From: Desulfobacteraceae bacterium
Lineage (GTDB): Bacteria; Desulfobacterota; DSM-4660; Desulfatiglandales; Desulfatiglandaceae
Direction: 5' to 3'
Length of the DNA stretch: 5,896 bases
NCBI GenBank assembly: GCA_030589225.1
Contig: JAUUWD010000113.1
Span: forward strand, 1 to 5,896
The translations under genes were made by a program, and so were the position numbers. The first letter of the stretch is position 1. Each line of letters starts with the position of its first letter. Below the pieces are notes generated by a model that made no database searches, was not told the origin of the DNA, and saw only the letters and a program-made list of their open reading frames with translations. Of the stretch, positions 1 through 5,674 are shown in pieces.

Positions 1-22
1 TTTCGAGATTATCAATGTTATT

Positions 23-57
23 AAAAAAAAAGCGGAGCATGTGCTCCGCTTTTTTGA
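23..57. terminator. Bidirectional rho-independent terminator
   Basis: AGCGGAGC (31-38) pairs perfectly with GCTCCGCT (43-50) around the loop ATGT. An A-run lies directly upstream (23-31) and a T-run directly downstream (50-55), so the hairpin is followed by a U-tract in either direction. It most likely ends a gene lying to the left of the window on the + strand. It also insulates the next gene (start at 250) from read-through. Seen directly; the gene it serves is outside the window. Confidence 0.85.
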
Positions 58-249
58 TCCTAAAATATTTGCGTCGTCACACACTAAGGCATACCGGTCC
101 TCCGGTAAAAATAAAAATAAAAGCTGTCAGCGAGGTGTGTACCGGTCATATTCCTTTTCCTTTTTTAAAATTTTATATTACTCTCCAATGAAAACATTGT
201 CAATACCTTTTTACATAGCAATTCTAAATTTTGAAAGGAAGGGCAATCC
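58..249 (+). promoter_or_regulatory. AT-rich leader of the ThDP-enzyme gene with two TACCGGTC sites
   Basis: This stretch has no convincing gene. It must hold the promoter of the gene starting at 250, because a terminator closes it on the left, but no hexamer pair is good: TTGTCA (197-202) and TATATT (174-179) both lack a well-spaced partner. The 8-mer TACCGGTC occurs twice, at 92-99 and 140-147, 48 bp apart, around the palindrome ACCGGT. The first copy is also part of a small hairpin, ACCGG (93-97) with CCGGT (102-106). These could be operator half-sites, but that is only a suggestion. The ribosome binding site is AAGGAAGGG at 235-243, six bases before the ATG. Confidence 0.35.
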
Positions 250-1929
250 ATGAAAGGCAGTCAGGCCGTAGTCCGTATGTTAGAACAGATAGGTGTGGAG
301 GTGGTGTTCGGGTTGTGCGGTGATACCAGTCTGCCCCTTTATGAGGCATTTTGGGAAATAAAACCTGGCGTAAAGCACATACTGACCCGTGATGAGCGCT
401 CAGCCTCCTTTATGGCCGATGCATATGCTCGATTTAGCGGCCGTGTCGGGGTGTGCGAGGGGCCAAGCGGAGGCGGAGTGATCTACATTATGCCGGGAGT
501 GGCAGAGGCAAATCAATCCTCGGTCCCGCTAGTGTCAATAACCTCTGATATTGACCTGCGCGATCGGGATCGGGGTACGCTGACCGAACTTGACCAGGAT
601 GCCCTGTTCAGGCCGATTAGTGTGTGGACCAAGACACCGGTTGAGGGCAGGCAACTTCCCGGGGTTGTTCGTGAGGCCTTTCGCCAGGCGAACTCTGGCC
701 GGTTGGGGGCTACCCACATCTGTCTGCCTATCAATATACAGGAAGCGGATGTGGCTGATGGGGATGTCTACATTAACCCCCGCTACGCTGCTTACCCTGC
801 TGCACGCACCGCTCCGGAGCCGGGTCCGGTGGGCCGAACGGCTGATCTGCTTCTAAAGAGTAAAAGCCCGGTGGTGGTGGCCGGTGCCGGGGTGATCCGG
901 TCTGAGGCATGGCCCGAGCTTAAGCAGTTGGCAGAACTGTTAGGCTGCCCGGTCGCAACATCCATCAGTGGAAAGGGCGCCCTGGCTGAGATCCACCCTT
1001 ACAGCCTTGGCGTCATTGGCAGCAACGGCGGGCTTGCCTATCGCCATGAGTTTATAAAATCGGAGGATCTGGTATTTTACATCGGCTGCCATACTGGCTC
1101 TGTAACCACCAGCAAGTGGACCCTGCCGGCCGATAGGTCGGTCAAGGTTATTCAATTAGACGTAGATCCGAACCACATAGGTATCAATTTCCAGCTTGTG
1201 GAGGGCATCGTCGCAGACGCCAAGCTGGGCCTGGCTGCCCTGGTCGAAGAAATTGCCGACCGGTTGGGGGGCGGCAAAGCAGACAAGACCGACCCCAACT
1301 TGATCTCCCGCAAGCGACAGGCCCACATGTTGGCCGTGGAGGATTTTACGTCCAATGTGATGCCAATAAGACCGGAGAGGTTCGTGACTGAGCTGGTCAA
1401 CGTCTTGCCCGTCAATACATTGGTTATCACCGATCCAGGCACACCAACTCCTTATATGGCCGCCTACTATCGCCTGCCCAAAGCCGGCCGGTGGTTTGTA
1501 GCCCCCCGGGCCCACGGTGCCCTTGGCTATTCCCTGCCGGCCGTGGTTGGGGCCCATTTTGCCCGAGCAGGCCACCGGGTTGTGGGCATCATGGGTGATG
1601 GCAGTTTCGCTATCTCCGCAGGGGAACTGGAGACTATAGCCCGGCTCAATATTCCTGTAGTTCTGATCGTACTGACAAACTCGGGTTTTGGATGGGTCAA
1701 GGCAGGTCAGAAGGCGACGGGAGGGCATTATTTCGGGGTAGACTTTTCGACTACAGATCACGCCAAAGTGGCCATGGCTTACGGCATTAAAGCAGAGCGG
1801 GTGGAAGACCCGGCAGATCTGAATCGCGTGCTCGGCCGGGCAATGAGTTCCCAGGGGCCAGTGTTGGTGGATGTGGTCGTTCAACCCCTCGAAGAGGCCA
1901 ACGCACCTGTCTCAAAGTGGGTAGCCTGA
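250..1929 (+). CDS. Thiamine-diphosphate-dependent enzyme, acetolactate synthase-like (COG0028)
   Basis: A complete 559-residue member of the ThDP enzyme superfamily that includes acetolactate synthase, benzoylformate decarboxylase and oxalyl-CoA decarboxylase. Such cytoplasmic enzymes decarboxylate or ligate 2-ketoacids. The N-terminal pyrimidine domain (about 1-165) has the catalytic glutamate Glu49 in RDERSASFMADAYAR, followed by GPSGGG (71-76). The central domain (about 185-325) starts at PVVVAGAGVIRSE. The C-terminal diphosphate domain (about 380-545) has the Mg/ThDP motif GDGS (449-452) closing at Asn477 in TNSGFGW. Length is normal for the family. The ATG at 250 is backed by AAGGAAGGG six bases upstream. 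It stands alone: no regulatory small subunit (ilvN/ilvH type) follows, and the usual GPGATN segment of acetolactate synthase is replaced by GPSGGG. I therefore do not call it ilvB. Family membership is certain; the substrate is not readable from sequence. Confidence 0.93.
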   Translation: MKGSQAVVRMLEQIGVEVVFGLCGDTSLPLYEAFWEIKPGVKHILTRDERSASFMADAYARFSGRVGVCEGPSGGGVIYIMPGVAEANQSSVPLVSITSDIDLRDRDRGTLTELDQDALFRPISVWTKTPVEGRQLPGVVREAFRQANSGRLGATHICLPINIQEADVADGDVYINPRYAAYPAARTAPEPGPVGRTADLLLKSKSPVVVAGAGVIRSEAWPELKQLAELLGCPVATSISGKGALAEIHPYSLGVIGSNGGLAYRHEFIKSEDLVFYIGCHTGSVTTSKWTLPADRSVKVIQLDVDPNHIGINFQLVEGIVADAKLGLAALVEEIADRLGGGKADKTDPNLISRKRQAHMLAVEDFTSNVMPIRPERFVTELVNVLPVNTLVITDPGTPTPYMAAYYRLPKAGRWFVAPRAHGALGYSLPAVVGAHFARAGHRVVGIMGDGSFAISAGELETIARLNIPVVLIVLTNSGFGWVKAGQKATGGHYFGVDFSTTDHAKVAMAYGIKAERVEDPADLNRVLGRAMSSQGPVLVDVVVQPLEEANAPVSKWVA

Positions 1930-1947
1930 TAAGGGATTTGGGTAAGC

Positions 1948-1977
1948 GTTCACAGGTTCAGAGTTCACCGTTCAGGG
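1948..1977. repeat. Short GTTCA array with 7-8 nt period
   Basis: GTTCA recurs at 1948, 1956, 1963 and 1970, spaced 8, 7 and 7 bases, each copy followed by C or G. It begins 19 bases after the stop codon of the ThDP-enzyme gene and ends shortly before the next heptad array at 1992. This is one of three different near-7-nt-period arrays in the window. Function unknown. Confidence 0.6.
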
Positions 1978-1991
1978 CTATTTCTAAAGAT

Positions 1992-2030
1992 GAACGTCGA
2001 ACATCGAACATCGAACGTCCAACATCGAAT
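1992..2030 (+). repeat. Heptad array, left arm of a 32-bp perfect inverted repeat
   Basis: Consecutive 7-mers GAACGTC, GAACATC, GAACATC, GAACGTC, CAACATC start at 1992, 1999, 2006, 2013 and 2020, followed by GAAT at 2027, in unbroken 7-nt register. Positions 1999-2030 are the exact reverse complement of 2230-2261. A more degenerate run with the same spacing (AAACGTC, CAATACC, GAACATT) follows at 2039-2059 in another register. The array lies between two convergent genes, so it is not coding. From memory, arrays of this kind recur between genes in deltaproteobacterial genomes and yield spurious predicted peptides. Confidence 0.85.
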
Positions 2031-2060
2031 AAAAAAACAAACGTCCAATACCGAACATTC

Positions 2061-2086
2061 AACCACGCCAAGGCGTGGTTTCTTTT
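2061..2086 (+). terminator. Rho-independent terminator of the ThDP-enzyme gene
   Basis: AACCACGC (2061-2068) pairs perfectly with GCGTGGTT (2073-2080) around the loop CAAG, followed by TCTTTT. The hairpin lies about 130 bases past the stop codon at 1929, with no other stem-loop plus T-run nearer, so it is the best candidate for ending that transcript. The minus-strand side lacks a T-run, so it should act only on + transcripts and would not end the convergent EF-G message. Confidence 0.7.
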
Positions 2087-2225
2087 CAGCCGTTTTGATA
2101 CTCGTAACGAAAATCTTAATTAATTCTTCTGTTTCCTGTAAAGTATCATCTAATAGTTCAGGTTTTTAATTACTGGTACACGCTGAATAAGTTTTAATCA
2201 TCTCTGGGTCTCCATTTTTCCCATT
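2079..2225 (-). pseudogene. Decayed fragment resembling a four-helix-bundle (23S rRNA IVS-type) protein C-terminus
   Basis: Read on the minus strand from 2225, one frame runs through with a single TAA (2168-2166). After that stop, 2165-2079 encode 29 residues starting KPELLDD and including ETEELIKIFVTSIKTAEK. This resembles, from memory, the last helix of small four-helix-bundle proteins related to 23S rRNA intervening-sequence proteins (Pfam 23S_rRNA_IVP), which often end in a lysine-rich IKTA-type tail. The other helices are absent, and the frame reads on without a stop into the terminator hairpin and heptad array. It sits wholly between the arms of the 32-bp inverted repeat. I infer a remnant left by deletion or carried in with the repeats. 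The short match makes the family call tentative. Confidence 0.4.
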
Positions 2226-2229
2226 AAAA

Positions 2230-2261
2230 ATTCGATGTTGGACGTTCGATGTTCGATGTTC
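2230..2261 (-). repeat. Heptad array, right arm of the 32-bp inverted repeat
   Basis: On the + strand this reads ATTCGATGTTGGACGTTCGA onward, the exact reverse complement of 1999-2030. All 32 bases match, including the variant units (GAACGTC and CAACATC) in the same order. The arms are 199 bases apart. The identical unit order means one arm was copied from the other, or both came from one source copy, rather than each arising by separate slippage. The array is followed by CATTTTTTTC and lies 75 bases from the end of the EF-G gene. Confidence 0.85.
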
Positions 2262-2336
2262 ATTTTTTTCAGTCCCTCCCAGGCAAAACCAACTTAGCGC
2301 ATATAGTGGGAATGTCCGGACTGGGATGTTTTACGT

Positions 2337-4367
2337 TCACGCCTTATCATAGTGACTGAATTGCATGGTGAATGTCCCCCGACCCTGAGACGCGGATCGG
2401 AGAGCGGTGGAATACCCGAACATTTTGGAAAGAGGGACACTGCCAGTGAGAATCTGGACCGTCCCTGTACTGGTAATCTGCGTAATTTTTCCATGCCTGG
2501 CATTGAAATCGCTGATGACATCACCTGTAAATTCTTCCGGAATTCGGACCTCGGTTTTCATGATCGGTTCGAGGAGCAAAGGGGCAGCCCCTTGGCAGGC
2601 GTTTTTAAATGCCATGGTAGCAGCCACCTTGAATGCCATCACGTCAGATGTTTCCTTTATCCGGACATCCAGGAGGCATGTCTGCACGTCAAGTACGGGA
2701 TAGCCTGAAAGAACGCCACCGGCCTCCCCTTTAGCAATCCCTTGTTTTATGGCCTGAAGGCAGTCTTCAGCAAGATCCGGGTTTTCACACCGGTCAACAA
2801 AACGGTTCCCGCTACCCCTCGGCAGGGGTGAAGTCTCGATTTTTACGCCTGCATAATGCTGCTGCCCGGCGATCTCCCGATCGAAAAATTCCTCATGCTC
2901 CACGGTCTTTGTCACGGTCTCCCGGTACACGACCTGAGGTTTTCCCTGGTTCGTTTCTACAAAAAAATCACGTTTTAGCCTTCCTGCAATGATTTCCAGG
3001 TGGAGCTCACCCATGCCGGATATGACAGTTTGACCGGTTTCTTCATCTATCTTGAACTTGAATGTGGGATCTTCGTCCGAAAGTTTACCCAGGGCATCCA
3101 AAAGCCTATCATTATCACCGATCTTTTTGGGTTCCACAGCCACACTGATGACAGGTTCGTTGAATTGAATCGGTTCCAGCAGGATTGGTTTCTCTTTTGA
3201 GCACAGGGTGTCGCCGGTAGTCGCCAGCTTCAGACCCATGGCAGCAACGATATCGCCTGCCGAAGCGCTATTGATCCGTTCTCTTTTGTTGGAATGCATC
3301 TTAAGGAGTCGCGACAGTTTTTCGTTGATATCCTTGCCCGGGTTGTAGACAGAGTCACCCATTTTAGCTGTACCAGAGTAAACCCGCAAATAGGTCATTT
3401 TCCTCCCCTGATCCATGATTACCTTGAAGACAAGGGCAGAAAAGGGCCCTTTTATCTCTGCCGGACGGGATTCTTTTTTTTCTGACGAGGGGATATGCCC
3501 TACAATTGGTGGAATATCCAAAGGCGAGGGGAGGAAGTCAACAATTCCATCTAAAAGTGGCTGTATGCCTTTATTCCGCAGGGCGGCGCCACAAAAAATC
3601 GGTACAAGTTCCAGATTAATGGTGGCGTTTCGTATGGCCTGTTTTATCTCCTTAATTTCGAGTTTTTCTTCTGAGAGATACTTCTCCATTATCAGATCAT
3701 CTTTATCAGCCAGGGTTTCCAGGAGATGTTCTCTATGATTTAAAGCCTCTTCCAGCATGTCAGCGGGAATAGGGACTTCACTGAACTGGGCACCAAGCGT
3801 TTCCTCTTCCCACAGAATACCTTTCATCTTAACAAGATCGATCACACCATTGAAATCATCCTCAATACCCCATGGTATTTGGAGAACAAGAGGAACGGCA
3901 CCAAGCCGATCCCTGATCATCAGTATGGCCTTAAAAAAGTCAGCTCCGACGCGATCCAGCTTGTTGATAAAGGCAATTTTAGGGACTTTGTACCTGTCTG
4001 CCTGGTGCCAGACTGTTTCAGACTGAGGCTCCACGCCGCCCACTGCGCAGAAAACCCCTATGGCGCCGTCCAGGATACGAAGTGAGCGTTCCACCTCGAT
4101 GGTGAAATCCACGTGACCGGGGGTGTCAATAATGTTTATGGCATGGCCCTGCCAATTGCAGGAGGTTACGGCAGAGGTTATGGTGATGCCCCGTTCCCTT
4201 TCCTCCAGCATCCAGTCCATGGTGGCCTCGCCATTGTGGACCTCCCCCATCTTGTGAACGCGGCCGGAGTAAAAGAGGACGCGTTCCGTCACTGTGGTCT
4301 TCCCCGCGTCTATATGCGCGATTATTCCTATGTTGCGTGTTTTGGTGAGTTTTGGTTCCGGTGGCAT
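2337..4367 (-). CDS. Elongation factor G paralogue (probable EF-G2, ribosome recycling type)
   Basis: A complete 676-residue translational GTPase that binds the ribosome in the cytoplasm. The G domain shows AHIDAGKTT (17-25, P-loop), RGITI (59-63, switch I), DTPGHVDF (81-88), NKLD (135-138) and CGAAL (259-263). Domain II spans about 305-395, III about 405-475, IV about 480-600, and V about 600-676 ending [15 protein letters not shown]. Both domain IV tip loops differ from translocating EF-G: the usual SGGRGQYG-type stretch is [11 protein letters not shown] (497-507), and the usual SYHDVDSSE is VRIKETSDV (568-576), without the histidine equivalent to E. coli His583. From memory, human GFM2 (mtEFG2) and a spirochaetal paralogue diverge at the same places, so I favour ribosome recycling over translocation. 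It stands alone, away from any str operon. A TAA directly precedes the ATG, so the start cannot lie further upstream; GGGAGG sits a long 15 bases before it. Confidence 0.92.
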   Translation of the reverse strand: MPPEPKLTKTRNIGIIAHIDAGKTTVTERVLFYSGRVHKMGEVHNGEATMDWMLEERERGITITSAVTSCNWQGHAINIIDTPGHVDFTIEVERSLRILDGAIGVFCAVGGVEPQSETVWHQADRYKVPKIAFINKLDRVGADFFKAILMIRDRLGAVPLVLQIPWGIEDDFNGVIDLVKMKGILWEEETLGAQFSEVPIPADMLEEALNHREHLLETLADKDDLIMEKYLSEEKLEIKEIKQAIRNATINLELVPIFCGAALRNKGIQPLLDGIVDFLPSPLDIPPIVGHIPSSEKKESRPAEIKGPFSALVFKVIMDQGRKMTYLRVYSGTAKMGDSVYNPGKDINEKLSRLLKMHSNKRERINSASAGDIVAAMGLKLATTGDTLCSKEKPILLEPIQFNEPVISVAVEPKKIGDNDRLLDALGKLSDEDPTFKFKIDEETGQTVISGMGELHLEIIAGRLKRDFFVETNQGKPQVVYRETVTKTVEHEEFFDREIAGQQHYAGVKIETSPLPRGSGNRFVDRCENPDLAEDCLQAIKQGIAKGEAGGVLSGYPVLDVQTCLLDVRIKETSDVMAFKVAATMAFKNACQGAAPLLLEPIMKTEVRIPEEFTGDVISDFNARHGKITQITSTGTVQILTGSVPLSKMFGYSTALRSASQGRGTFTMQFSHYDKA

Positions 4368-4479
4368 TTAAATAAAATCTCGCCTCCCAATATCGTATTT
4401 TATCAGTCTTTTGATGAGGCCTTAATTAGAATTTCTGTTGAAAAAGCAGGGCAAAGTCAAAATTGCATTTAACATAATG

Positions 4480-4508
4480 ATTTTAATATGAAATGTCTTT
4501 GATTTCAA
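4480..4508 (-). promoter_or_regulatory. Probable sigma-70 promoter of the EF-G paralogue
   Basis: Read on the minus strand, TTGAAA (4508-4503) is followed after exactly 17 bases by TAAAAT (4485-4480), five of six matches at each hexamer. Transcription would start near 4473, giving a leader of about 105 bases before the ATG at 4367. The -35 hexamer overlaps by two bases the edge of the C-run/G-run repeat that starts at 4507. Predicted from sequence only. Confidence 0.5.
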
Positions 4509-4584
4509 AATCCCCCCTAACCCCCCTTTTCAAAGGGGGGAAATCTTAAGTCCCCCTTTATTAAAGGGGGTTGAGGGGGATTTT
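4507..4584. repeat. C-run/G-run double-hairpin intergenic repeat (MITE-like)
   Basis: The 78-bp element has imperfect inverted ends: AAAATCCCCCCTAACCCCC from the left and AAAATCCCCCTCAACCCCC from the right on the opposite strand. Inside are two perfect hairpins: CCCCCCTTT (4521-4529) with AAAGGGGGG (4532-4540), and CCCCCTTT (4552-4559) with AAAGGGGG (4563-4570). From memory, closely similar sequences are scattered in many bacterial genomes, including deltaproteobacteria. There is no open transposase and no clear target duplication, so it is at most a non-autonomous element. It lies between the two divergent promoters and could also act as a roadblock or terminator for antisense transcripts. 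Confidence 0.75.
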
Positions 4585-4638
4585 ATAGACTGGATTCCGT
4601 CTGACTTTGACGTTTCCCTAGTTGAAAAAGCCGTTTCA

Positions 4639-4668
4639 TTGACACGAAGCGTAAATCTAAGGTATCCT
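4639..4668 (+). promoter_or_regulatory. Probable sigma-70 promoter of the DNA glycosylase gene
   Basis: A perfect TTGACA (4639-4644) is followed after 18 bases by TATCCT (4663-4668, four of six matches). Transcription would start near 4675, leaving a leader of about 100 bases. The leader holds small GC-rich inverted repeats, for example GCCT (4674-4677) with AGGC (4682-4685). I do not recognise a known riboswitch there. Confidence 0.5.
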
Positions 4669-4772
4669 GCGTAGCCTGTCAAGGCAATAAGATCCGTGTT
4701 TAGCCAAGTATTACGGGGCGCCTGATTGGTTTTCGGGCATCCGGAATTCAAGGGAGGAGAGGTCTTCTTAAA

Positions 4773-5438
4773 ATGTGTTCCCATACCTTAGCTGGTCAGC
4801 GCCTGATGGAGATATTTGAGCTTTTGTCGAACCACTTCGGTCCCCAAAACTGGTGGCCGGCTGAGACAGAGCTGGAAATGATAGTTGGGGCTGTTCTTAC
4901 CCAAAATACAAACTGGAAAAATGTGGAAAAGGCCATTGAAAACTTAAAAGGCAAGGGTCTGCTTTCACTGGAAGGCCTTCGTTCCCTTGCTGTTACAGAG
5001 CTTGCTCAAGAGATTCGGCCGGCCGGCTATTTTAATATCAAAGCTAAACGATTAATGAACTTGATCGATTTTATCGTTGCGTACTACCAGGCAGACCTCT
5101 CTTTGCTCCTGGAAGATGAGACTCAAAACCTTAGACAAGGCCTTCTTTCTGTCAAAGGGGTTGGCCCGGAGACCGCTGACAGCATCCTGCTTTACGCGGC
5201 ACATCGCCCCGTGTTCGTCATTGATACCTATACTCACCGCATTCTAAGCCGCCATGACATGGCTGAGGAACAGACGACCTATGATGAACTGCAGCAATTG
5301 TTTATGGACCATCTGAGCGAAAACACGTCTCTTTTCAATGAATTCCACGCTTTGATTGTGCAAACAGGAAAAACTTATTGCCGCAGAAAGCCGCTTTGTA
5401 CCCGCTGCCCCCTTGAGGGATGGGGCCCGTTTGACTGA
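4773..5438 (+). CDS. HhH-GPD DNA glycosylase, endonuclease III-related (COG2231, 3-methyladenine glycosylase-like)
   Basis: A complete 221-residue base excision repair enzyme of the endonuclease III superfamily. The N-terminal part has EMIVGAVLTQNTNW (35-48), typical of the COG2231 branch. The helix-hairpin-helix is SVKGVGPETADSILLYA (126-142), followed by the catalytic aspartate Asp151 in VIDTYTHRIL. Glu133 replaces the Schiff-base lysine of endonuclease III (E. coli Lys120), which predicts a monofunctional glycosylase without AP lyase activity, as in the related H. pylori MagIII. The C-terminus resembles a 4Fe-4S loop but has only Cys203, Cys209 and Cys212; the fourth position is Gly218 (GGC) and the protein ends three residues later. 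The ATG at 4773 follows AGGGAGGAGAGG (4751-4762) by ten bases. An internal ATG at residue 12 is a weaker alternative start. It is transcribed alone, divergent from the EF-G gene. Family is firm; damaged-base specificity is inference. Confidence 0.9.
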   Translation: MCSHTLAGQRLMEIFELLSNHFGPQNWWPAETELEMIVGAVLTQNTNWKNVEKAIENLKGKGLLSLEGLRSLAVTELAQEIRPAGYFNIKAKRLMNLIDFIVAYYQADLSLLLEDETQNLRQGLLSVKGVGPETADSILLYAAHRPVFVIDTYTHRILSRHDMAEEQTTYDELQQLFMDHLSENTSLFNEFHALIVQTGKTYCRRKPLCTRCPLEGWGPFD

Positions 5439-5463
5439 GTAACTCTAACTAGCCGTCTATATA

Positions 5464-5490
5464 GGCCAAAATCGTGAATTTTGAGCCGAG
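5464..5490 (+). terminator. Possible weak terminator of the DNA glycosylase gene
   Basis: GGC plus CAAAAT (5464-5472) pairs with ATTTTG (5478-5483) and, after one bulged A, GCC (5485-5487). It begins 26 bases after the stop codon. The stem is AT-rich in its upper part and is followed only by GAGTTTC, not a real T-run, so it may be a 3' stabilising hairpin instead. Confidence 0.3.
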
Positions 5491-5523
5491 TTTCAATATA
5501 TTGTGGTGCAAATAATGTAAAGA

Positions 5524-5551
5524 TACTGGATGCTGGTTTCTGGATACTGGA
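5524..5551. repeat. CTGG heptad array, left arm of an inverted pair
   Basis: Four units in exact 7-nt register: TACTGGA, TGCTGGT, TTCTGGA, TACTGGA. The reverse complement of the unit is TCCAG(T/C)A, which matches the units of the array at 5646-5673, so the two form an imperfect inverted pair 94 bases apart. This is the same layout as at 1992-2261 but with a different unit. Confidence 0.75.
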
Positions 5552-5645
5552 TGAAATAAGAAATTTTATCGCTTTTTTATCTTTCGAAAAGGACCGTACA
5601 ACAAATTGATAATATTTCCAGGCGCTGTAAATGGGAAAGTCTTTA

Positions 5646-5674
5646 TCCAGCATCGAGCATCCAGCAACGAGCAT
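5646..5674. repeat. CCAGCAT heptad array, right arm of an inverted pair
   Basis: Four units in exact 7-nt register: TCCAGCA, TCGAGCA, TCCAGCA, ACGAGCA, then T. Rotated, the CGAGCATC form differs from the GAACATC unit of the other locus by one base (GAGCATC versus GAACATC), suggesting related repeat families. The 94-bp spacer (5552-5645) holds no recognisable coding remnant in any frame I examined. Confidence 0.75.

Noticed and set aside
41..253. 70-codon + strand open frame before the ThDP-enzyme gene
   Set aside because: It begins inside the terminator stem, runs through AT-rich leader, has no ribosome binding site and no recognisable protein features; it overlaps the real start by a few bases.
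1156..1884. 242-codon minus-strand open frame inside the ThDP-enzyme gene
   Set aside because: It is a shadow of the GC-rich coding strand: no domain, His/Cys/Gln-rich composition, and it lies entirely within a clearly conserved gene.
1992..2059. CRISPR-like array
   Set aside because: Units are 7 nt and contiguous, with no spacers and no cas genes nearby.
1917..2123. 68-codon + strand open frame crossing the heptad array
   Set aside because: Its repetitive peptide comes from translating the 7-nt repeat, and it overlaps the end of a real gene and a terminator.
1942..2340. Insertion sequence remnant with IS66-like ends (GTAAGCGTTCA at 1942-1952 and TTACGTTCAC at 2331-2340)
   Set aside because: The two words are not a good inverted pair, no target duplication is visible, and no transposase fragment lies between them.
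2337..4367. Tetracycline-resistance ribosomal protection protein
   Set aside because: The G-domain signature ([19 protein letters not shown]) and domain V ending are EF-G type, and domain IV resembles EF-G2 paralogues rather than TetM/TetO.
4669..4772. Riboswitch in the glycosylase leader
   Set aside because: Only short, poorly connected stems are present, and none of the riboswitch consensus sequences I know fits.
4530..4784. 84-codon minus-strand open frame in the divergent gap
   Set aside because: Its tail is a translation of the C-run/G-run repeat, and it overlaps the glycosylase promoter and start; no family likeness.
5375..5674. 99-codon minus-strand open frame after the glycosylase gene
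   Set aside because: Both ends of its non-overlapping part are heptad repeats in translation, the rest overlaps the glycosylase gene, and the middle matches nothing I recognise.
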